A stretch of DNA of 64,000 nucleotides from Clarkia xantiana subsp. parviflora (Eukaryota; Streptophyta; Magnoliopsida; Myrtales; Onagraceae), in contig JAPTYO010000011.1 in NCBI GenBank assembly GCA_036873135.1, positions 2,712,298 to 2,776,297 of the forward strand, read 5' to 3'. The notes beneath the pieces are model-generated. The model had not been told where the DNA came from. It did not search any database and saw only the letters and a program-made list of their open reading frames with translations. Each line of letters opens with the position of its first letter. The stretch's first letter is position 1. Position numbers and translations under genes: made by a program. Shown here one piece after another: positions 21,200 to 32,500 of this stretch.

Positions 21200-21660
21200 G
21201 CAAATGTATATTTTATAGATACTGAAATATATTTATATGTACATAAAATATTTTGTCCATATTTGGTTATATATTCAATCCGCCCATTATAAATAGAGAT
21301 GACATACTCTTCAAAAAAATAACTCCGAAAATTCTCTCTACAATTCCAAAATACCTAGGCAGCTTTGCATATTAGATTCGTTACCTCGAATTCGTGACTA
21401 CCAACTGCTCCCAGGTTATGTTCTAATTTCGTGATTCAATTCATCTGATTATTATGTTTTCGGATCTCATATTTTTATTTGAGTTCAGGTATTTGTTCGG
21501 TTCGGTTGAACGAATTACGTGCATAATTCGTGTCAACTACACTGTTGTATCTCGAGATGTGATCGCCGATTTGATAAATCTCGTTGCATAACCTGAGGTG
21601 AACTGAAGAAAAATTACATTAAGGAGACCGTGATCTGCACATACATCAGTTAAAAATAGT
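21200..21660 (+). mobile_element. LTR-like relic (copia-type family), plus orientation
   Basis: It has TATAAATA at 21288-21295, then AGGTATTTGTTCGGTTCGGTT, GTGATCGCC, TTGCATAACCTGAGG and AAGGAGACCGTGATC. The same words occur in order on the minus strand at 55205-55370, so this is a dispersed promoter-bearing LTR. No internal domain is attached. Confidence 0.5.
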
Positions 21661-21740
21661 CTTTTACATTTGGTCAGTGTTTCCCAATTTCGTTTTCGCA
21701 ATCATACGCTTACTTGTTATAACTGTATGTTAACATGTAG

Positions 21741-22475
21741 AAGTCTCTGGTTTTCATCTGATCTGTTGTTGTTCTCTCTGCTACTTCATCTGATAATGTC
21801 TGAACAAACTCATTATCCAAATCACGATGGCTTTCAGAATGTTGGGCTTCATCTTTTGTTGTTGGCAGTGGATGATTCACCGGCAAGTTGGACGGAGAAG
21901 GCCAAGGGGATGCATTCTACAAAAAGGAGTCAGCAACAAAATATATATAGTAATATTCAGTAAGGCAACAATCAATACATGATTAAGGGAACAAAACACA
22001 GTAACTCGATTAAAGGGGTATGTCGTTTTGATACATACCTAACAATTTTATTTTTAAATATTTGGTATCTCATTTATTTGAAGCGTGACGTATAAGTTAA
22101 CAATGACTTGATCCACCTAGCCAGGAGGCTGGCCCCCCTATCGAATATCATTGTATTCTCCGCCGCTATTATAAATAGTATTATATTCTCTTAAATTGTA
22201 GCGACTGTGAATATCAAATAAAACGCCAGTCGCCGGAATTGTGGACGTAGGTCGAATTTGACCGAACCACATTAAATCCTGTGTCTCTTTGTTTTCTATA
22301 TCGATCCGTTTGTGAGTATTGAGATAATCGATCCTATCAACGTATCTGCATTTCTTTCCATCCATCCCAGTTTTCAGTGAAATCAGAATGAGAGAGATCT
22401 AGAATAAGAAGCTGCTTCAAGTTAAACTTTGTCACACTGAACTGCTTCGGCGGCATGTGATGCCAAGATATAATA
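21741..22475 (-). pseudogene. Degenerate TNL fragment (exon-5 copy plus linker-exon copy, LRR lost)
   Basis: Positions 21744-22132 match TNL1 7494-7860 almost base for base (exon 5, its acceptor and the left part of the intron MITE). Positions 22342-22475 match TNL1 linker exon 3 (10023-10150). The LRR exon that should lie between them is missing and replaced by about 200 bp of unrelated DNA. The exon-5 donor GGTAAC has changed to TGTTAAC. The order on the minus strand (linker, then exon 5) matches TNL1, so this is a relic of a third, TNL1-like gene with an internal deletion. Confidence 0.8.
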
Positions 22476-22479
22476 ATAG

Positions 22480-23250
22480 GAAAAAACTACCAATACGCGA
22501 ATCAAAGTTGAATAAAAAATAAAATCAAATTTGAATAATAATTTTATATTAATAATTTACCAAAAAAAAAAATTCTAATAATTTAACAAAAAAATTTATT
22601 AATCACGCAACACACGGGTCAACCAATCTATCTATATATAATATAATTTAGTTGTGATGTATAGAATGTTGACAAATAAGCAAAATGAATTTTTTAACTT
22701 CATTTTATTGGTCCACCTATGTTGTAAGTTACATTTGCTAATGAGACATCACATTTGTGCACACATGGACACTTTAAAACTGTCCCAAAGCACCTCATTA
22801 CATCTTGAAAACCGTTCCGGTTTTTATGTATGTTACATTAAAATTAATTAGTATTTAATTAATAATAAACTACAAATGTTTAAAAAAATTTATTTATAGT
22901 TCATGTTAGTACTATTATCTTAATATTTAATTTTTTTTTGGTAAATATTAATATACCTACATTCTAACGTTGAATATAAAATCAAATATCACTTGAGATT
23001 TATATTTTTATTATTATGTTTTATTTATCATTATCTCAAATTTGTACAAATTAGAAAATAAAATAGAATAAGAGAACCGAACTCAAGTGTTTAAAATACA
23101 TATAATTTAGTATACCATAATTTATTTCTTGAAATATTACTACCTAATAATTAAGAATAAAACTAAAAGTATCAAAAATAAAAAAATTTAGACAATCGAA
23201 TTAACATACAACTATTTGTTTTTACATGAATTGTACAAATAAAATAATAA
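22480..23250. other. Very AT-rich spacer with a degenerate Helitron-like end
   Basis: CACGCAACACACGGGTCAACCAATC at 22607-22631 resembles, in decayed form, the hairpin ends seen elsewhere; only part of that match (ACGGGTCAACC) is clear. No genes. Confidence 0.35.
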
Positions 23251-23254
23251 GAAA

Positions 23255-23842
23255 AAATGAAAATGAGAAAAAAGTAAATTAAGGTTAACTTTTCAAAATG
23301 TACTTCAAAAAAGTACACATCACTAAATATTTTCAATAAATTTCATAAAATATATTTATTTTTACTAAAAATGAAGATGAAAAAAAAGAAGTTAATATTC
23401 ATTTATTATTAACTTATGTAAATTTTAGTTAAATTTATAAATAAATATGTTTAAATTTTATATAATGCAACACTTTATAACTAAGTTTATTTGTCAATTA
23501 TCTTATATATATACTAGGGAATTGACCCGCACTTTGCGCGTGATATAAAATAATTCATTCAAATTGTATATTTATTGGTGTATAAATTTAAGTTAAAAAA
23601 AGAATAAAAAATGAGAAATGCGAAAAAAAAATTAAGGTTAACTTTTCAAAATGTACTTCAAAAAAGTACACATTACTAAATATTTTTCAATACATTTCAT
23701 AAAATATATTTATTTTTACTAAAAATGAAGATGAAAAAAAAAATAGTTAATATTCATTTATTATTAACTTATGTAAATTTTAGTTAAATTTATAAATAAA
23801 TATGTTTAAATTTTATATAATGCAACACTTTATAACTAAGTT
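23255..23842. repeat. Direct duplication of ~233 bp, spacing 353 bp
   Basis: Positions 23255-23488 and 23608-23842 share long identical runs (AAGGTTAACTTTTCAAAATG, AATGCAACACTTTATAACTAAG). A minus-strand Helitron-like end at 23514-23541 lies between the copies. The duplication therefore involves Helitron sequence. Confidence 0.8.
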
Positions 23843-24030
23843 AAATTAATTTAATACTTTCATCGAAAAAAAGTTAATTTAATAATTATTACTTAATAGA
23901 CCAGAATAAAAAAATATTTTTAGTTTATTTTATATATTTTTGTTACATAAATATTTTTTAAAACTTCAATTTATATACCAATTTGAATGAATTATTTAAT
24001 ATTCCGCGCAAAGCGCGGGTCTGTTCCTAG
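23514..24030. mobile_element. Element bounded by two inverted Helitron-like 3' ends
   Basis: The left end CTAGGGAATTGACCCGCACTTTGCGCG and the right end GCGCAAAGCGCGGGTCTGTTCCTAG are mirror images (about 28 bp). Each has a GC hairpin next to CTAG. The right hairpin (24004-24018) is near perfect. Either two Helitron ends face outward, or this is a foldback element with Helitron-like termini. Confidence 0.6.
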
Positions 24031-24165
24031 TTAGTTAAATATTTAAGGATAATGTTCTCTACCAAATTTTAACGAGTTCTGATTCGTGCACATGTGATAG
24101 GATGTGTCTGTTGCTAAATCTGCAAACTTTAGACGGGATTATCCTGTAGCTAAACCTCCAGAAAC

Positions 24166-24360
24166 CACTACTAAAATGCCTTCCCCTAAACTGTGGTATT
24201 TCCAATCGCTGGTACATCATTGACGAGTTTAATTTCCATCGCTAAAAACTAGCGACAAGAGCTTTAGCAATGGGTAAAATCAGGTTGCTGTTACTTTCAG
24301 TGACAGATTCAGACTTTTAGCGACTGGTTTCCGTCGCCAAAAGCCCTTTTCTTTGTAGTG
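24166..24360. mobile_element. 195-bp CACTA-type MITE
   Basis: It starts CACTACTAAAA and ends TTTCTTTGTAGTG. Subterminal GCGAC/GTCGC words are repeated, as in CACTA (En/Spm) elements. The 3-bp flanks are AAC and AAT, an imperfect duplication. Confidence 0.7.
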
Positions 24361-25364
24361 AATTCCTTTGGAGACTACTAATTAAGGCTATTCATTAATT
24401 ATAATAAGCTCAAGAGGATGTATATGCCAAGGAGAAATACAATTTCAGGATTTAAGTTAGAAACAGATCATGAAATATGCTATTATATATTTTAATATAT
24501 ATACACTATTTTAATAAATTAATTAAAAATTAGTTGTTTGTATATTTTTTTTAATGTATATATATATATATATTAATTTAAATTTAAAAAATATGAATTA
24601 ATGATGTCATAATAATATTATATAGTAACGCAAGTCTGAGGATGAAACCAAATTTAAATTAGAGTCCGCTGTCTCAACTATAAATTAAGAAGAGATTCTA
24701 TCATGGACCCAAAAAGTGACAAAAACCTTATGCATTATTCTTAAAGAATAATGAAGGGAAGACTAAGAAGAGTACAAACAATGAGTACTTAATTATGAAT
24801 AAGAAAAATAGTGAAATTAAGGAAGCAGCCAAGGGCCAACAACCCTAACCCAACCAAGCAATAAATTAAATGAGTTTGATGGGGTAATTAACAATTAATT
24901 AATTAATCAACTTTCTGCATAAACTATAATTTGATTGAAAGGTCTGCATTTTTTAATTTTTCTGTAGGTCTGCACTTGTTTCGACATATTATTATTGATG
25001 ATGACGTTTACAGCTCATGTGTTTATAGCACAGCAATAAGTAAATTATGTTTTTGTCAGTCAATTGGCTTAGATAGAGCCAAGAGCTATATATATATACA
25101 CTGTATGTCATTCAGGTTACACCTATTCTTTATTAAGAATCCAACTTAATTATTTACTGAGTTGAGGAAAGCTTGATTTCGTCGAACATCTCGATAATTT
25201 AAATGTAGTAACTAGGACTTTTGGACTTTAGTTGCTCCAATTCGTGTTGTGTCGGTGTAACTTTTCGTTTTAATAATATATAAATATTTTTTACAATAAT
25301 AACCGATATTTATATTAATTTTATTATATAATAACTTTCTGTACGTTTCATTATATAATAATAA
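24361..25364. other. Intergenic, no gene seen
   Basis: AT-rich with TA microsatellite-like runs (24561-24575). Short open frames have no coding signature. Confidence 0.5.
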
Positions 25365-25890
25365 GGGTTAACATGTATTTTGGTCCATGATGTTTGACGA
25401 TTTTTAAGTTTTGATCCATAATGTTTTTTTTTTTGCCTAGTTTTGATCTCATATGTTTGCATATTTTTCTAGTGTTGGTGTCAACTTGCCCCCAATTGGA
25501 CTAGGTCCAATTAGACAAGTCCTGGGCTAGCCCAGGGCTGGGTCGATCCCAGTTGGGGTCGTTTGGGTCCGGCGACCCCGACCGTGGTCGGACACAGCCT
25601 AGGGCTAGGTCAATTGGACCTATTTGTCCAATTTGAGGTCAATTTTAAAAATTTGGGACTAAATTGAAAAAAAAAGTATTAGAGGGACTAAAAATTGAAC
25701 AAAATTAAAAGTTTAGGGTGGATCACGTGACTTGCACGTGTTACTTAACGAAAAATATGGACGGAATGTAACAGAAAGACCAAAACTAGAAAAATATGCA
25801 AACATATGAGACCAAAACTAAGCAAAAAAAAACATCATGGACCAAAACCCAAAAGTCGTCAAACATCATGGCCAAAAGACCTGTTAACCC
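25365..25890. mobile_element. Complete 526-bp foldback (Mutator-like) element in the TNL2 promoter
   Basis: Ends are GGGTTAACATGTATTTTGG and ACCTGTTAACCC. The arms mirror for about 130 bp (CATGATGTTTGACG, CATATGTTTGCATATTTTTC and their complements). The flanks carry TAATAATAA on both sides, but low complexity makes the target duplication ambiguous. The centre is GC-rich (CCCAGGGCTGGGTCGATCCC region). Its right end is 169 bp upstream of the TNL2 ATG. Confidence 0.8.
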
Positions 25891-26059
25891 CTAATAATAA
25901 TAAGATGCGGAACGACCATAATAAAATGTATTTACTATCTGCGTTTTGTCATCTAGGACCAACAGATGACTACACAACCAGTTTGATCAAGACTATTGAG
26001 TTTTTCTCTATAGAATTAATCCACTCCTCCGTTTTTCTCAAGCTAGCAAGATATCTGCA

Positions 26060-26529
26060 ATGGATGACTCAAAAAATCGAGATGTCGATAACTATGATGT
26101 ATTCCTGAATTTTCGGGGGGCAGACACTCGCAAGGTATTCGTCAGCCACCTTAACCGTGGTCTGAGAGATGCCGGAATCCATGTTTTCTTCGATGATCAA
26201 GAACTCACTTTTGGGGAGCGACTCGATCAAGAGCTTTATCAAGCAATCGACAACTCCAAAATCTACATACCTGTGTTTTCGAAGACATACGCCACCAGCA
26301 AATGGTGCCTTAAGGAACTCGCGAGGATAGTGAAGAACAAGGAAGAATTAGAGGACAAGATGATCCTGCCAGTGTTTTACGAAGTCGCTACTAATGATGT
26401 GAAGCTCAAGACAAATTTATTCATCAATCAGCTCAGCGATTACAAGGGAAAGGAGAGTGATGAAGATGTTCAAGAGTGGAGCAAGGCTCTTACGTGCATC
26501 CCTGAGCGCAGGGGATGGGAAATTCCAAA
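26060..26529 (+). CDS. TNL2 exon 1: TIR domain
   Basis: YDVFLNFRGADTR (residues 12-24) and SKWCLKEL with the NADase glutamate E86 are intact, and the end is CIPERRGWEIP. The donor GTAATT (26530) in phase 2 avoids the in-frame TAA at 26531-26533. The start MDDSKNRDVD is the first ATG in frame after the AT-rich leader. Confidence 0.9.
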
Positions 26530-29500
26530 GTAATTCAACAAAGGGGTAAGTATACTTGTACTACTTCGTTAAATAATTATGATTTTTATTATATGCTAGG
26601 CTAAAATGCAGTTGAAGAAAATCTGTTAGTTAAGTTGTAGTAATATTCGATAGTCTTAACTTACATTGTCGGTCAATTAAAAGAATTTAACGGAAAAATC
26701 TAACCGATTTTAGTTGGAAGACTAAAATGAAATAAAAGTTAATAATCAAATTAATATGGGTTAATAACTAAAAAAAATTGTCCAAGGTTTGCCCCTATTT
26801 TAAAATCAGCCGTCTGAAGTTTCAAATGTTAAACTGAAGTATTCAAGGTTTCAATTTTGTTAAAATTTGGCGTGTTTGTCCAAAATTGCAGTTAAATGTA
26901 ACATAATTATGTCACGTGCTTGACACGTGAGGTGCTAAAAATTTAAATTCCAAAGCTGCCCCTGGTCGATAGTGTGCCCCTCACATGCCCAAGTGAAAAG
27001 TCAAAACTACCGTCGGTCCAAAATAAACTCCTCCCCTCGCCGGAACCGGCACAAGGCCGCCGGTGACTATCAATCGGGGCCGGACAACTCTAATCGGAGC
27101 AGTCCGACCCCGATTGGGCCAGTGATGGCCTAGATCAAAGCCACATAGCTCCAACCTGAGTCACAGAGCTCCGATCTGGAGCTCTGTGGCTTCGATTTGG
27201 GCCCTCGGTGGCCCAATCGTCGCCGGAGACGGATGGCGGTCGCCGTAGATGGGGTGTCGGTCGCCGGAGACAAGGTGGTTGTAATTTGACTCCTGGGGTA
27301 ATTTCGTCATTTCACACTATCTCATAGAAAATAGTAAATTAAACAAAATATTAAAAGGGTAAAAGTGTCATTTCACCTCATTATGTTAAACTTAACTGCA
27401 ATTTTGGACGAAAAACCAAGTTTTAACAAAACTGAAACCTTGGACACTCTATTTTAACATTTGAAACTTCAGACACCTGATTTTAACATAGGGCAAACAT
27501 TGGACAGTTTTTTAATTATTAACCCAATTAATATAGATTTTTCTACAATGCTTTGGGAGCACCATGCTTTTGTTTTTTTTAATACTATGGTGGACTTAAT
27601 TGTAACATAAATAAAACTTTAAAAGTATGAAAAAATATGATTTTTTTTTAACTACACCTAAGATGTGTATCATACTATTAATAATATCAATTTCCCTATG
27701 GGGTTCATCTTTAGGGCAATAAAAAAATAAAAAAATTAGTGGCAAAAACATGGTGCTCCAAAAGCATTGTAGAAAGGTCCATAAATTTTGATCGGTTCAC
27801 AAATTCTTACCTTGGACTTTGTTCTTATTTTATTAGGTTCGCCGCTTGATCTTTCAAATGCAGATCAAATTGCTAGCTTCATTATAATTTCCATCAAATT
27901 TGGTATGCAAATAAAAGTTTAGGTAAGCGAATTTTTTAATAAAAAAACAATGTTTGAGTAATGATCTGGAAATCGGTTAAAGGTTAAAGTTTAGGTAGTG
28001 ATTTGGTACTTGTGAGAACTACTGTGTAATTTGTTTCAACTTTCAAATATAGTATGAATGATTTGGTACTTGTGAGAGAAGCCAACATCCATTATGCACA
28101 AAGTATGAGAACTAGTTATGATTTTTTTTTCTTTATAAATAGTGAAATATAAGTACATATGGGTGGTATCTAAAGTTGAATCTATGACCGGTTCATGCAA
28201 TTTTACGTTCAAGATCAACATTTTGCAGGATAGAATCGATAACGTTAACAAATAGAATTAATTGATTATCGCAATCTGGATGTAGGGACGCGGTATATTG
28301 CCAAGAAATCATCAGCAAGGTTTTGGATATTCTGAAGCTGAAACATAAGCGACTGCCAGAAGGTTTGGTTGGAATGGAGGATCCAGAAAAGGAGTTGATG
28401 GAATTGTTGGATTTGCGATCTTCTAATCTGCGGGTCATAGGAATACTTGGAATCGGAGGAATTGGAAAAACAACACTGGCAAATGTTGTTTACAATAATA
28501 TATGTGATTCCTTTGAGCGCTGTTGTTTCCTCTCAAATGTCCGAGAATCGTTAGAGAAAGGAAACAGAGGTTGTCTAGAGTTGCAGAAAACCCTACTCAA
28601 GGATATTTGTCATCAAAATGTAGATGACATTAGAGATAGTAGTGGTGATGGTGCAATAAGTGCAATTCAACGTAGACTTGCCCAGAAAACTGTACTTTTG
28701 GTGTTGGATGATTTGAGTGAGCGCAATCAAATTGAGATGCTAATGGGCAACTCATATGATTCATTTGGAAGTGGAAGTCGGATTATTGTTACGACCAGGA
28801 ATGATCAAGCTATATATCTCAAAAGCGAAGAAGTTAAGATTTATGAGATGGAAGAAATGAAGAAGGAGCATGCACTTAGACTTTTCAGTTGGCATGCTTT
28901 TAGAGAAGCTTGTCCTCCGAAAAAGTTCAAGTTGTTTTGTGAGGATATTGTTGTTAATTTGACCGGAGGAATCCCTTTATGTCTCCAAGTTATAGGATCC
29001 CTTCTTTACCTAAAAAGAGAGGAAGAATGGAAAAATACTATTGACAAGTTGCGGGAGATACCTAACAAAGATATCCAAAAGAATCTTATGGTAAGCTTTC
29101 AAGACTTGAGCTATGAAGCAAAGGAGATATTTCTAGATATTGCATGTTTCTTTGCTGACAAGAAAATGGGATATGAGGAATATATGTGGGAAGCGTGTAA
29201 ATTTTTTCCATGGTCGGGAATTCGCGAACTTGAGTCCATGTGTTTGATAAAAATAAAACAAGATACGTATTGGATGCATGATCAGATTAAGAAACTAGGA
29301 AGAGAGATTGTTCGTCGGGAGGGATTGGAGGATCCAGAACAATGCAGCAGGTTCTGCAGGAAAGAGCAAGTTCTCGACATACTAACCAGAAGAAAAAAGG
29401 TAAATATGAAATCAAATTTTTTGATGTTTCAGTTCAATCAATTACTGTCGGTCGAGGAGTTTTACAATTAAGGAAATGTATCTATATTGTATGGCAGGAA

Positions 29501-32500
29501 AATAATAATGTCAAGGCGATTTCCTTGTTGGATCTTGATGACAATGTCCATGATTTTGATGTCTATGATGTTGATGACGATGTTTATACTACTACTGAGT
29601 CTGAGTGTAGTATTTATGAGGACACTATTTGTTTGAGACAAGAAAACCTTGTCAATCTTGACAAACTGAGACTCTTTCGGTTGAGCCACAAAGACGTCGA
29701 GTTGAATATAGAGGGAACGTTTGAGCAACTTTTACCAAATTTGATATATCTTTCTTGGCATGGTATACCGGAGGAGCATTTCAAAGTGGCCAAATTGTGT
29801 TTGAAGAAACTTGTCATTCTGGATTTCTCTTATTCTACCATGACTGAAAGCTGGAAAGGATGGAAAAAAATCAAGGTACACGTTGATACCATTATCGTGC
29901 GTAATTAGGTAACTTATCCAATGTGTCTTAATTGCCTCTGCATCTACTAGAATTTATCTTTATAAACTTTTTATAATGGCAAAGTTTATTTCTGGTATAA
30001 TGGCAATGAATCTTTATAAACTTTGTTAGTTCAAGATATACATATATGGCCCCAATTAGAGTCACAGTAAGCAACTAATTAAGTTAGAAGAACCTACAAA
30101 AGATAAGATTGCCCCTATTTATCTCCCTTGTTATGTTTAGATAATTGGCAGTCCCGAAAGTTGCTTAACATCTTTAAGAACCGCAAAGATTGACTCGAGT
30201 GTTACACAGCAAATGTGGTCACATGATCTGATGTACGTAGTTTTGTTAGCATCATCTTCCAAATACGAATATATATAATAATCTTTATTAACACCAAAAT
30301 GGTGATCATAATCAATACTAGTGAGCTTCAAATTTCAACTCCATTTGCTATTGTTGTGAAAAACCAAAATGACGGGCAATTACGTTACTATGACTTTGCA
30401 CTACTTTTTCAGCATGTTGGCCATGAATGACTTTTGTTGTAGTAACCAACCACACAATTTAAAAAAGCTTATAACTTTGTTATGTCATAAAAAATTTCAT
30501 ATTATTTTTTTAAAAAAATGTAACAGTATATATGTGAATTATTTTGGGTTATAAGTTGGAACTGATGTTTTTCCTTGTTAATTAATATAAATTATATAGG
30601 GTCTCCATAGCCTGGAAGTTCTTAATCTCACAGGCTGTAGGTGCTTGAAAAAGACACCTTTATTCTCCCAGTACAATAAACTGAAGATATTGATTCTCAA
30701 TGAATGTGATAATTTAGAAGAGATTGATCGTTCGATCGTCAAGCTAAAAGCTCTCAAGTGCTTGTACTTTGAAAGATGTGAAGCTCTGAAGGGGTTACCA
30801 GAAGAGGTTTTTACTCTTGTACACTTGCAAGAGATGATTGGGAATTTTGATGCACAGAGTCAGTATATAAGGATGGCAAGAATTCCAGAATCAATTGGCC
30901 AGTTGACATCTATAGTGAAGTTGAGATTACAGCAGTTACAAATGGTTACATTGCCGGATGCTATTGGAAGGCTTTATAACCTGCAATCCTTGGATTTATC
31001 CTATTGTGCGAAGTTACAAAGCCTGCCAGATTCAATTGGGGGGCTTGTGAAACTGGAGTGTCTGTTGTTACAGTGTTGCTATGATCTAATTAGCCTTCCT
31101 GACTCGCTCACAAGTCTAAGGAAACTCGAACGATTGGATATATATGATTGTCGTAAGTTAGAGAGACTTCCTGGCTCAGTTGGAGAGATGGTACTCCTGA
31201 AAGAGATAATCGTTTCCGGAAGTGGATTGAAGAAGCTACCTCGCTTTATAGCCATGCAGAAGAAGCTTGAAAAGCTAAATGCTGATTACTGCAGTCAGCT
31301 TGATGGAGTTCCATATGAAATTGCGGAGTTGTCTTGTTTGAGTGATGTCGACTTATCGTGCACAAGTATTTGTGGATTACCCTCTCTTATTCACCTCACT
31401 TGTCTCAAGACACTAATGTTAAAGTCTTGCCATCAGCTCGAACAACTACCGGAGCTTCCAACAAGTTTGGTTGAACTATTTGTCACATCTACCTCCTTGC
31501 AGAGTGTTCCTGCAGACCTTTATTTAAGTCTGACTAACTTAACAAAACTGACAGTGACACCAACAGCAGAAGAGATTAGCCGTTATCGGTGGAGTTATGT
31601 TGAGCCAAATGATGAGCTTGGAGTAGAGTTGAACGTAGACTGGGTATGGAGAATACCTACATTAAAGAGATTAGATTTACGCATTCCGGATTTCATCATT
31701 ACCACTGCTCCCAGAGAATCATTCATCACTAACACCTCTCAGCTTGAAGTACTCTTTTTACGGTGTGTGGTCACCGGAACATGTGTCATACCCTATTCAC
31801 CTGCATTGACATCCCTCTTCATTTCACTGTATTGGGGAACCACTTGTTTAACTCTATCATCTGCAAGATTGAATCGTTTGGAGTTTTTCAACTTATCAGA
31901 CTGTAGAGACCTTGCACAGATTCATGGTATCGGAGAATTGGAATCGTTGCTTTATTTGACGATTCGAAGATGCAGTTCCCTGGAGAGACTAGATGATATC
32001 TCAAATCTGACACGGCTTACATCACTGGAGATTAGTGAATGCAAAAAGCTGAGAGTCATCCGCGGTTTGCCAGATCTGCAACTATTGAATGAATTACTTA
32101 TACATCGATGTGAATCATTGGAAAGTATAACAGGTCTCGCAGAATGGGAAGAAGATGAAACATACTTTTTGGTGCAAGATTATGGCAACTTTAGATTGCA
32201 GCACTTAGAAATATTGGAAATTGTAGATTGTCCGAACCTCGTGGAATTTCCAGCTCTACAAGGGCTGGAGTCTTTAGACACCTTAAGATTAATTGGTTGT
32301 AGCTTGCTCGATCGGTACTTTGATTTTTCCAAGTTACGAAAGTTGAGATCGATCAGAATAATCAACTGCAAGACACAAATAGAGATTACGGGGCTGGAAG
32401 AACTGGAATTCTTGCGTTATCTGGACATCGAACGTTGTCACTCCTTGCAGAGGTTCAATATTAATGGTTTGGAAACGCGGTTAGAAACTCTTAAAATAAT

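Larger units (their letters stand above)
26530..28285 (+). other. TNL2 intron 1 (1.76 kb) with two nested MITEs
   Basis: This large first intron between the TIR and NB-ARC exons holds a 768-bp Mutator-type element (26758-27525) and a ~236-bp MITE (27540-27776), which together make up most of it. The remainder is AT-rich and non-coding. Confidence 0.7.
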
